Below are positions 1 through 8,141 of a stretch of 36,439 nt of DNA, in pieces. The notes below the pieces were generated by a model. The model did no database searches. It saw only the letters and a list, made by a program, of their open reading frames with translations, and was not told the origin of the DNA. Within the stretch, counting starts at the first letter, position 1; each line of letters opens with the position of its first letter. Source of the stretch: Nitrospirales bacterium (GTDB lineage: Bacteria > Nitrospirota > Nitrospiria > Nitrospirales > UBA8639); contig RKSG01000099.1 of the NCBI GenBank assembly GCA_007570995.1, positions 1 through 36,439 of the forward strand. Direction: 5' to 3'. A program made the translations under genes and the position numbers.

Positions 1-59
1 GTGTAGAGCTCTGCCAGAGAATGTCAGTCTGCTGTGTCAATCTTGCGCCACGTATTCAT

Positions 60-386
60 TCATGAGGATATGCGTGGCAGCGAATCCCGCAACTCTTCCA
101 GGTTTTTAATCACGAGCAGATCGCCGTTGGCGGTGGCGACCTCAATGCCGTTCGTGCAGATCTTCCGGCATGGTTCCAGCTGGTTGTCGTTTTTCAGGCA
201 TTGTGCCAGGGCCAGCATCGCTGCAGAGTAGGTGGGCTTTACCCTGGTGCAGCTCTCAAACGCTGCGATGGCCTCTTTCCAGTTTGCATCGCCCATGTAT
301 GCCTTGCCTAACCCGAACCAGAGCGTTTCGTCATTGGGGTCCATCTGCAAGACTTTTTTGAATTTTTCTATTTTGGGATCGGGCAT
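60..386 (-). CDS. small tetratricopeptide-repeat protein (about 108 aa)
   Basis: ORF 60..512 minus; internal ATG at 386 (MPDPKIEKFKKVLQMDPNDETLWFGLGKAYMGDANWKEAIAAFE...) preceded by GAGGAT; TPR-like W-LG-Y-A-F pattern. Confidence 0.8.
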   Translation of the reverse strand: MPDPKIEKFKKVLQMDPNDETLWFGLGKAYMGDANWKEAIAAFESCTRVKPTYSAAMLALAQCLKNDNQLEPCRKICTNGIEVATANGDLLVIKNLEELRDSLPRISS

Positions 387-400
387 GGTCCATCCTCGGT

Positions 401-420
401 AACGGGTGACTCCACCCGTT
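401..420 (-). promoter_or_regulatory. perfect 8-bp hairpin immediately upstream of the TPR gene ribosome-binding region
   Basis: AACGGGTG-ACTC-CACCCGTT read directly from the sequence; 15 nt upstream of the ATG at 386 on the minus strand. Confidence 0.45.
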
Positions 421-603
421 GAGCCTGTCGTTTCGTACAGACCCAACGCTGACACAGACCACCTTAGCATTGCTGGTTTCGCGTTGTCGAATGTCCGACC
501 CTGTGCTACCATCGGCTGTGTCCGCCGTTGACCCGTTCTGCACGGGGCGTTCGGGACGAAGCCCCCACAGGGAAGAGAAAATCAGGGAAAGACGAAGACA
601 GAC

Positions 604-1548
604 ATGGGTCGTGTTGGCATCGTCACACATCCGGCGTATCTGGAACATGATATGGGTCGGCAGCATCCGGAGTCGCCGGAGCGGTTGCGGGCCATTATCG
701 GACATCTTGAATCAACCGGGACGCTCTCGCGGTTGACCCGAATCCAGCCACGCATTGCGGAAAAGCAATGGATTACGCGCATTCATGATCCCGCGTATGT
801 GCAGCATTTGGAAGAGCAGGTGCCGCACACGGGCTGTGTCGCACTCGATCCGGATACCACACTGTCCCCGGGTTCGTTGCACGCCGCGTCCCTGGCAGTT
901 GGCGGGGCACTGGCGGCTGTGGATGCCATTATGGAAAACCAGGTTGATCAGGTGTTTTGTGCGATCCGTCCGCCAGGGCATCATGCCGAGGCTCATCGTG
1001 CCATGGGGTTTTGTCTGTGGAATACCGTGGCCATTGCGGCCCGGTACATTCAGGAGCGGCATGGCCTCACGCGTGTGCTGATTGTGGACTGGGATGTGCA
1101 CCATGGCAACGGCACGCAACATGCGTTTGAGTCTGATCCATCCGTGCTTTTTTTCAGCACGCACGAGTATCCGCATTATCCCGGAACCGGGTTGCAGCAG
1201 GAATGCGGGCGAGGTGCGGGAGAAGGGATGACCATCAATGTGCCCCTGTCCAGTGGGCAGGGGGTCGATGACTATCGGGCGGTGTTTCAGGATGTTCTGG
1301 TGCCGGCTGCCCGCGCGTTCAAGCCGGAATTCGTGTTGATCTCGGCCGGATTTGATGCACACCGGGACGATCCGTTGGCGAGTATGACGATGACGGATGA
1401 GGGCTACGGCGACCTCACCCGCATTGTGGCGGGTATTGCGAATGCCCACTGTCATGGTCGGATTGTTGCCTGTCTGGAAGGAGGCTATCACCTTCGGGCA
1501 CTGGCGGCTTCGGTTGAACACCATCTGCTGGCGTTGATGGACGCGTAG
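604..1548 (+). CDS. histone deacetylase / acetylpolyamine amidohydrolase family protein
   Basis: 314 aa; RPPGHHAEAHRAMGFCLWNTVAIAA, DWDVHHGNGTQHAF, SAGFDAHRDDPLA signatures of the HDAC/AcuC/AphA family. Confidence 0.93.
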   Translation: MGRVGIVTHPAYLEHDMGRQHPESPERLRAIIGHLESTGTLSRLTRIQPRIAEKQWITRIHDPAYVQHLEEQVPHTGCVALDPDTTLSPGSLHAASLAVGGALAAVDAIMENQVDQVFCAIRPPGHHAEAHRAMGFCLWNTVAIAARYIQERHGLTRVLIVDWDVHHGNGTQHAFESDPSVLFFSTHEYPHYPGTGLQQECGRGAGEGMTINVPLSSGQGVDDYRAVFQDVLVPAARAFKPEFVLISAGFDAHRDDPLASMTMTDEGYGDLTRIVAGIANAHCHGRIVACLEGGYHLRALAASVEHHLLALMDA

Positions 1549-1551
1549 CCC

Positions 1552-2895
1552 ATGGTGAGACGATGGTACGGCAGGAGCAGACTGGCGGTGATGCTGAGTC
1601 TGCTGGTCGTGATCACGGGCATCGTCTATTATGTTTATACGGAAATCAGACCCACCGTGATTTTTGGCCTGCGCGATGATTATGCCCATGCCATTCCCTT
1701 TCAAACGGTTCCCGCAGGACTCGACTCGCTCAAGGCCGAGGAATGCGGAACATGTCATCGGGAGATTTATGAAGAATGGAAAACGAGCGTCCATGCCGAT
1801 GCCTATAACGACCCGTTTTTCCAGGCCTACTGGGAGAAGGACGATCATGTCTGGGTCTGCCTCAACTGCCATACTCCGTTGGCCAATCAGCAACCCACAC
1901 TGATTCGGGCAATACCGGGTCAGCGGGTGGAAAAGGCGATCCAAGTTGCTAACCCGCGGTATGACGCATCCTATCAACGGGAGGGCGTCACCTGTGCGGC
2001 CTGTCACGTTCGCGATGGTGTCATTCTTGGGCCATTCGACGACTCGGCGGCACCGCATCCCGTGAAATATGATCCCGCTTTTCGCACGACCGCTCTGTGC
2101 TATCGCTGCCACAGTGTGGAGTCCGGTCCCTTTCAGTTTTACCGTGCGGGGCCGTGTGGCACGTTCGGGGAATATGAAGGCGAATTTTTCATGAGGGAGC
2201 AGGGATTTACCTGCCAGCATTGTCACATGCCGGAAATTTCCCGCCCGGTGGCAACGGGCGGGCCCATTCGGCACGGCCGGCAACATGTGTGGCGTGGCGG
2301 GCATGATCCGGAGATGATCAAGCGGGCTGTGGCCGTTCAGGTGAAGACCGATCCGCCCACCCCTGTCCCGGGAGACACCATGACGATGACTCTCACGCTG
2401 ATCAACGCCGGCGCAGGCCATAAAATACCCACGGGAGATCCTGACCGCCATTTTACGGTGGAATTTTATGTGAAAGATCAAGACGGCCGGATTCTTGAGG
2501 AACAGACCAACACCATGGGCCGATGGATTCTCTGGCAACCTGTCATCCTCGAGGTCTATGACAACAGGTTGCGACCTCTGGCGAGCCGTGATTATCGGTT
2601 TTCCTACCGGATCCCCGAAGGGCGGTCGGATCTGGTGGTGGAAACACGGGTTCGGTATCATATTCTGACGGATGGTCAGCACGCCATGTTGCGGGAGTCC
2701 TACGGGTTGCAGTCGGACCGCCCGTATCGGTATACCATCTACACACGTCGGTTCCCTCTTGGTGAAAACCCGGGAGAGCACGAGGCGGAGCGTGTGGTCG
2801 AGGCTCGTGTCTCGCCTGCCGCAAATGTCGGGTGTTCCGCATCGGAGCATCAGGGGTCTGTCGAGGGGCCGCGTGATGTATTCGTGGCGGGGTGA
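1552..2895 (+). CDS. membrane-anchored multiheme cytochrome c (five CxxCH) with C-terminal beta-sandwich-like region
   Basis: N-terminal TM (LAVMLSLLVVITGIVYYVY); heme motifs CGTCH, CLNCH, CAACH, CYRCH, CQHCH. Confidence 0.9.
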   Translation: MVRRWYGRSRLAVMLSLLVVITGIVYYVYTEIRPTVIFGLRDDYAHAIPFQTVPAGLDSLKAEECGTCHREIYEEWKTSVHADAYNDPFFQAYWEKDDHVWVCLNCHTPLANQQPTLIRAIPGQRVEKAIQVANPRYDASYQREGVTCAACHVRDGVILGPFDDSAAPHPVKYDPAFRTTALCYRCHSVESGPFQFYRAGPCGTFGEYEGEFFMREQGFTCQHCHMPEISRPVATGGPIRHGRQHVWRGGHDPEMIKRAVAVQVKTDPPTPVPGDTMTMTLTLINAGAGHKIPTGDPDRHFTVEFYVKDQDGRILEEQTNTMGRWILWQPVILEVYDNRLRPLASRDYRFSYRIPEGRSDLVVETRVRYHILTDGQHAMLRESYGLQSDRPYRYTIYTRRFPLGENPGEHEAERVVEARVSPAANVGCSASEHQGSVEGPRDVFVAG

Positions 2896-2898
2896 TGC

Positions 2899-3759
2899 AT
2901 GTACCTCATTGACACCGAAACCCTGTTTCTGAATCTTGGCCGGGACAATCTGGTCATTCTTGATGTGCGTGGGGAAGGTGCATACACGGCCCATATCCCC
3001 GGTGCGGTGCACAGTAGCTGGCATGAATACAGCGATCCCCAGGCGACGGCCAAAGGGTTGCTGGATCCCGATGTCGCCCGGCTGGAGCATCGGCTCCAAT
3101 CCCTCGGCATTCACAACTCCAGCGATGTGGTGATCTACTCCAATCCATTTGATAACTGGGGGGATGAAGGCCGCATGTTCTGGATGTTGCAGTATCTGGG
3201 GCATACCAGGGTGAAGATCCTGGATGGTGGCTGGCCGAAATGGACCTTGGAACAGCGACCCTATGAGCATGAGCCGGTACGACCCGCGCCCGGCAGTTTC
3301 CGGGCTTCGATTCAGCCGGACGTGAGTGTGCGGAAGCAGGAGCTGAAACAATTGCTGAAAAGCCCCCATCCAGACACGGTCATTGTGGACGCTCGAAGCG
3401 TGGAAGAGTATGCGGGGAAGGAAATTGACGGATTGCCCAGACCGGGACATATTCCTTCCGCTGTCAATGTTCCCTGGAACGCGTTTCTCCGGCAGGATGC
3501 CACGGTCAAGCCCCTGCCCGTCATTCGGGACATGTTTCATGCCTGTGGCATTGGCGAGCACCAGACGGTCATCACGTACTGCCTGGGTGGCGTTCGGTCG
3601 GCCTGGGTCTATTTTGTCCTGAAACTGGCGGGCTATGAGAAGGTGAAAAACTATCCGGGTTCGTGGTGGGAATGGAGCCGGGATTTTGCGGCTCCCGCCG
3701 AAAAAGATATGGCATTGCTCTTGCAGGTGACACGCGAAGCTGACTCACGGGAGTCTTGA
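2899..3759 (+). CDS. two-domain rhodanese / thiosulfate (3-mercaptopyruvate) sulfurtransferase
   Basis: LILDVRGEGAYTAHIPGAVHSSW, second rhodanese domain with active-site loop CLGGVRSAW; 3 nt after cytochrome stop. Confidence 0.92.
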   Translation: MYLIDTETLFLNLGRDNLVILDVRGEGAYTAHIPGAVHSSWHEYSDPQATAKGLLDPDVARLEHRLQSLGIHNSSDVVIYSNPFDNWGDEGRMFWMLQYLGHTRVKILDGGWPKWTLEQRPYEHEPVRPAPGSFRASIQPDVSVRKQELKQLLKSPHPDTVIVDARSVEEYAGKEIDGLPRPGHIPSAVNVPWNAFLRQDATVKPLPVIRDMFHACGIGEHQTVITYCLGGVRSAWVYFVLKLAGYEKVKNYPGSWWEWSRDFAAPAEKDMALLLQVTREADSRES

Positions 3760-3861
3760 CCATACCACAATGCCTGCGAAAGGCGATGCAGGGACAACGT
3801 TGGGGATTGAGAGGGTTGTGTTTCGTTACGTTCAATATTTCATTTCAGAAGGAGGTCTGTC

Positions 3862-4269
3862 ATGGTTCCACAGAGTCTGCTCGCGGGTTTGTTAATGGCG
3901 GCAACGTGGCTTTCGATGGTCGTGCCGGTGGCTGCTGATGGGGGCGTGCAAGTCCGTGAGATGTCGCCCGCTGTGATGTCATCGGCATCGGAGATGGCCA
4001 TCGGAGGGCACACGCACGTCCATGAAGCGATTATGCATGCGGAAGAAGCCGTCAAGCATGGTGGAATGGGCCATGCCGGTGCTGTTGTGTCTCATGCCCA
4101 GGAAGCCTTGCACCATGCGCACATGGCACAGGAGGACATCACGAATCCTCATCTTGATGAAGGTGTGGCTGAGTTGGAAGAGGCCATTGCGCATGGCGGC
4201 CAGGGTCATGCCGAGGTGGCGACGGATCATGCCGGGAACGCGATCATGCATCTCAACGAAGTGCACTGA
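3862..4269 (+). CDS. periplasmic His-rich SmbP-like small metal-binding protein
   Basis: Signal peptide then HVHEAIMHAEEAVKHGGMGHAGAVVSHAQEALHHAH and a second related repeat; RBS AGAAGGAGG upstream. Confidence 0.82.
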   Translation: MVPQSLLAGLLMAATWLSMVVPVAADGGVQVREMSPAVMSSASEMAIGGHTHVHEAIMHAEEAVKHGGMGHAGAVVSHAQEALHHAHMAQEDITNPHLDEGVAELEEAIAHGGQGHAEVATDHAGNAIMHLNEVH

Positions 4270-4299
4270 TTGCGCCTGGTCGTCATACTGGTATAAACA

Positions 4300-4328
4300 A
4301 AACGGACAGGATGTTCCTGTCCGTTTTT
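4300..4328 (+). terminator. rho-independent terminator downstream of the SmbP-like gene
   Basis: Perfect 12-bp stem AAACGGACAGGA-TGT-TCCTGTCCGTTT followed by T-rich tract. Confidence 0.88.
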
Positions 4329-4456
4329 GTTTGGAGGGCAGGCAGGGGTGCGCGATCGGTCCGTGAGACAGCCGGGTGAGCCGGTGACTGTTCCCACCGG
4401 GGTCCCGGTCAATCCTGTGTCCTTGCTGTGTCCACGCATGCTTGAGGCCATGGCTG

Positions 4457-5248
4457 ATGCACGTTGGCTATTTCCAGTTTTGTCCTGAATTTGGGGCTGT
4501 GCAGCACAATCGTGACCAGTTGGTCGCTCAACTGGGCAAAGTGGATTGTGACCTGCTTGTCCTGCCCGAACTGGCCTTTTCCGGATACCAGTTTGTGACC
4601 CGTGATGAGGTCATGGATCTCTCTGAACAGGTTCCAGATGGTCCGACCACGCGGGTCTGTGTTGACCTTGCGCGGTGCTATAACATGTATCTGGTCGTTG
4701 GACTGCCCGAGCGTGATGGCGACCGGTGTTACAACTCGGCGATTGTGGTTGGGCCTTCGGGCTTCCTGGGATGTTACCGCAAAACCCATCTGTTTTTTGA
4801 GGAAACGCTCTTTTTCAGCCCGGGCGATTCCGGGTTACAGGTCTGGGATATTGGTCAGGCGCGCCTTGGGGTGATGATCTGTTATGACTGGTACTACCCT
4901 GAAGTCGCCCGTACCCTGATGTTACGGGGGGCGGAGATTGTGTGTCATCCGTCGAATTTAATCCTGCCCTATTGTCCCGATGCCATGGTGACGCGTTCCT
5001 TGGAAAACCGGATCTTCAGCATTACGGCCAACCGCATCGGGCAGGAAGCCAGGGGCGGTAAATTACCTCTGACCTTTATCGGGAAAAGTTCGGTGATTTC
5101 ACCGAAGGGCATGGTGTTGGCTCGGGCATCTGCCGACCAGGCGGAATGCGTCGTGGTCGAGATTGATCCCGGCGAGGCTCGCGACAAGTCACTCAATCCG
5201 TACAATGACATGTTGAAGGATCGGCGGCCACGGTCTTATGTCTCCTGA
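4457..5248 (+). CDS. carbon-nitrogen hydrolase (nitrilase superfamily)
   Basis: Catalytic E (LPELAFSGY), K (CYRKTHLF), C (VMICYDWYYPE); ATG 4457 preferred over TTG 4442. Confidence 0.92.
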   Translation: MHVGYFQFCPEFGAVQHNRDQLVAQLGKVDCDLLVLPELAFSGYQFVTRDEVMDLSEQVPDGPTTRVCVDLARCYNMYLVVGLPERDGDRCYNSAIVVGPSGFLGCYRKTHLFFEETLFFSPGDSGLQVWDIGQARLGVMICYDWYYPEVARTLMLRGAEIVCHPSNLILPYCPDAMVTRSLENRIFSITANRIGQEARGGKLPLTFIGKSSVISPKGMVLARASADQAECVVVEIDPGEARDKSLNPYNDMLKDRRPRSYVS

Positions 5249-5335
5249 GCGACAGGCTACCGACGTGCAGGAGATGCCGTCGTGCCTGTGCCCGTCGCAT
5301 GCTTGGCTCCGCATTCGTTTCCGAATGCATGGCGA

Positions 5336-6211
5336 CTACAGGACGAGGAGCATAGCTGTCCCGAGGATGATCCGGTAATAGCCGAATACCTTCAGCGTAT
5401 GTCGTTTGACGTAGGCAAGGAAGGATGCAATCACGGCCCAGGCCACAAGAAACGAGATCAGCATGCCCAGTGCCAGCACCAGCGCATCGTGGGCGCTGAA
5501 GAGCTGAGCGGACTGAATCAGTTTGTAACCAGTGGCGGCACCCATGGTGGGAATGGCCAGGAAAAAGGAAAATTCCGTCGCGACTTTTCTGTCCAGTCCC
5601 AGAAGCAGACCGCCTACAATGGTTGATCCCGAACGGGACATGCCGGGAATCAGGGCCATGCACTGGGCCAGCCCCACACCCGCTGCTGTTATCGGGCCGA
5701 CCTGTTCCAGCGCGGTACAACGGATGCCTCGCGGTTGTGTTTCAACGATGAGGATGATGACGCCTCCGATGAGAAGACTCACGGCTACGGTGTGAGGAGA
5801 AAAGAGATATTCCTCAATCCAATCGTGGGCGAAGAATCCCACCACGGCTGCCGGTACAAAGGCCGCGCCCAGGCCAATCAGAAATCCTAAATGCCGGTGA
5901 GTGTTGAGGGACTCTCTGATGGATATGCGCGGCGTCATGGCGGAGGTGGCATTGCGGAGTTGGCGTTGCACGATGTGTCGCTCCCTGTTGGCTTGGCTGA
6001 GCAGCGTGAGAATTTTCGTGCGTTCGTGGACGACGACTGCCAGTATGGCGCCCAGCTGGATGCAGATGTCGACGCTGGTGGCCATGTCACCCGTAAATCC
6101 CACCCAGTGCCCTAGAAGAATAAGATGGCCGGTCGAAGAAACGGGAAGGTACTCGGTGAGGCCTTCCACAAGGCCGAGCAGTGCGGCTGTGCCTGGTCCG
6201 AATTGTTCCAT
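5336..6211 (-). CDS. uppP: undecaprenyl-diphosphatase UppP/BacA
   Basis: LGLVEGLTEYLPVSSTGHLIL and GMSRSGSTIVGGLLLGLDR signatures; ATG at 6211 (MEQFGPGTAALLGLVEG). Confidence 0.94.
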   Translation of the reverse strand: MEQFGPGTAALLGLVEGLTEYLPVSSTGHLILLGHWVGFTGDMATSVDICIQLGAILAVVVHERTKILTLLSQANRERHIVQRQLRNATSAMTPRISIRESLNTHRHLGFLIGLGAAFVPAAVVGFFAHDWIEEYLFSPHTVAVSLLIGGVIILIVETQPRGIRCTALEQVGPITAAGVGLAQCMALIPGMSRSGSTIVGGLLLGLDRKVATEFSFFLAIPTMGAATGYKLIQSAQLFSAHDALVLALGMLISFLVAWAVIASFLAYVKRHTLKVFGYYRIILGTAMLLVL

Positions 6212-6544
6212 ACGCGATATGCCGATTGCCTGCGCCCACCTGCGCACCGGGCCGGTGGACCGCCCCTGTGACCGTCGTTCAGCGCCAGGTGCCTGATGGC
6301 TTTCGGCAGGGTCGACGGTCAAGCGGAACGGTCGTGTCCTGGTTGCGTGAAAGGCTTTATCTCCTGACGTCCACACCCTTCTCGTTCAGGCTCACCATCA
6401 CTTGCCCTTTTGCGGTATGCCTGCAGGCATGACAGGCGGAGGTGTCGCGGCCAGTCAGGGGTGTGGAGCGGAGTCCGATATCGGGATCAAGCAGGCACGA
6501 ACAGCTGTTGTGTATTCCAGTATGGACTTCCCTGCGTGACTCCG

Positions 6545-6584
6545 TTGACAAACACTACCGCTCTTTTCATACTGCCCGCAGTAT
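6545..6584 (+). promoter_or_regulatory. candidate sigma70 promoter with palindrome over the -10 region
   Basis: TTGACA (6545-6550), 17-nt spacer, CATACT (6568-6573); ATACTGC-CC-GCAGTAT palindrome at 6569-6584. Confidence 0.5.
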
Positions 6585-6655
6585 AACGCAGACAAGAGCC
6601 TGTGAGTAAACGCCTGTGCTCAGGTGCGTCGTGGGATGAAGCAAGAGGAGTCGTG

Positions 6656-7399
6656 ATGAACAATCTGCATCGGTGGGTTCGGAGACACGGCATTCCGGGA
6701 GTCAGCCTGTTCTGTCTTGTGGGGTTCGTCATGGGAGGCTGCGGTGTGGCCCAGAGTCGTCATGACGCGGTCGTGGCAGGCATGAAGTCGGTCAGGGCAG
6801 ATCTGGAAAACAGTCGGATGATGCGTGAGGCACTTGAACGTGACAATGAACAATTACGGGCCGACAATGAAGAGGCGGCTCGTGAGCTGGAAGTGATGGG
6901 GACCGAAATTCAACGGATCAAAGAAGACCGTGAACGCGAATGTGCGGATGGTGTCGTGCTGGAAAAGGTCAGTCAAGCGAGGCTGCGAGCCTTGCAGGGA
7001 CTCCATCGCGCGTATCGGAAGTTACAAAACGAGAACCGTGCAATGCAGGAGACAGTCGGCCGCTATCAAAAAGAGCTCAGGGAAGCCCGTGTATCCTCTC
7101 CCGTGACGGTTTCTCCATCGCACCATGGCGCGTCGTCGGCCGAATCCATGATGGAAGCGAACATCGCTCCGGAGTCATCTCCTGCCACGACAGCCATCAA
7201 CGGTGTCACGAAGCTCGTGGATCTGAATACGGCTTCCATGCGTGATTTCGTGGTCGTGCTTGGGTTATCCGAGCCCATGGCCCAACAGGTGATTGCCCAT
7301 CGTCCCTACCGGCTTCGCGGGGAACTGCTCGCCAGACAGGTGCTCCCGCCCGCGACATTTGACGTGATTAAAGACCGTATTACGGCAGCCTCGCGCTAG
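6656..7399 (+). CDS. putative lipoprotein: coiled coil plus C-terminal helix-hairpin-helix (ComEA/GspK-like) domain
   Basis: ATG 6656 after AAGAGGAG; hydrophobic segment with lipobox-like VMGGC; long charged coiled coil; VDLNTASMRDFVVVLGLSEPMAQQVIAHRPYR HHH-like motif. Confidence 0.75.
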   Translation: MNNLHRWVRRHGIPGVSLFCLVGFVMGGCGVAQSRHDAVVAGMKSVRADLENSRMMREALERDNEQLRADNEEAARELEVMGTEIQRIKEDRERECADGVVLEKVSQARLRALQGLHRAYRKLQNENRAMQETVGRYQKELREARVSSPVTVSPSHHGASSAESMMEANIAPESSPATTAINGVTKLVDLNTASMRDFVVVLGLSEPMAQQVIAHRPYRLRGELLARQVLPPATFDVIKDRITAASR

Positions 7400-7403
7400 G
7401 ACG

Positions 7404-8141
7404 TCAACGCGCACGGCTACCATCCTGTCCTGCTACTCCGTTGCCGCTATCAGTGATCCGCCCGTCCGCCATGTGGACCAAACGGTCGCTTTGTTGAGAA
7501 AGGTGTTCGTTGTGAGTGACGATGATGAATGCCGTCCCTCGTTGTTCGTTAAACGTTCGCAACAGTTGAAACAGAATTTCGCCGGTGCGGGAGTCCACAT
7601 TCCCCGTTGGTTCGTCGGCCAGGACCAGATCCGGATTCTGAATCAGTGCACGTGCCACAGCCACGCGTTGTTGCTCGCCTCCGGACAGTTCTCCAGGTTT
7701 GTGATGCAACCGGTGCCCCAAGCCGACCTCCGAAAGAAGCGCACGGGCTTCTTCGGTACATTGCCTGACAGGTCGTTTCTGTATGAAGCCGGGGAAGCAG
7801 GTATTTTCCAGTGCCGTAAACTCAGGCAGCAGATGATGGAATTGAAACACAAACCCGATGCGCCGATTGCGAAAATGGGCAAGTTCGTGTTCCGACAATC
7901 GGAACATATCCTGGTTGTCATAGAGGACCGTTCCCCGCGTGGGCCGATCCAGTGTGCCCAGGATATGGAGAAGCGTGCTTTTCCCTGCCCCTGATGCCCC
8001 GACCATCGTCAGGAACTCGCCCTGTCGGACATCGAGATTGATGCCTTTTAAAATTTCAATGGTCTGATGGCCCCAGGTGAAGGATTTGTCCAGCCCGGTG
8101 ACGCGAAGCAGTGGTGGCGTGGCATCATGTGTGATGCTCAT
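7404..8141 (-). CDS. lolD: lipoprotein-releasing ABC transporter ATP-binding protein LolD
   Basis: Walker A GASGAGKST, LSGGEQQRVAVARAL signature, Walker B LVLADEPTG; 4-bp overlap with upstream permease gene. Confidence 0.92.
   Translation of the reverse strand: MSITHDATPPLLRVTGLDKSFTWGHQTIEILKGINLDVRQGEFLTMVGASGAGKSTLLHILGTLDRPTRGTVLYDNQDMFRLSEHELAHFRNRRIGFVFQFHHLLPEFTALENTCFPGFIQKRPVRQCTEEARALLSEVGLGHRLHHKPGELSGGEQQRVAVARALIQNPDLVLADEPTGNVDSRTGEILFQLLRTFNEQRGTAFIIVTHNEHLSQQSDRLVHMADGRITDSGNGVAGQDGSRAR

Noticed and set aside
712-3561. 949-aa minus-strand ORF antisense to the HDAC, cytochrome and rhodanese genes
   Set aside because: All three sense genes sit in the same plus frame (604, 1552, 2899 are all 1 mod 3), so one antisense frame stays open by codon-bias mirroring. 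The translation has no recognisable domain, while the sense proteins have strong motifs.
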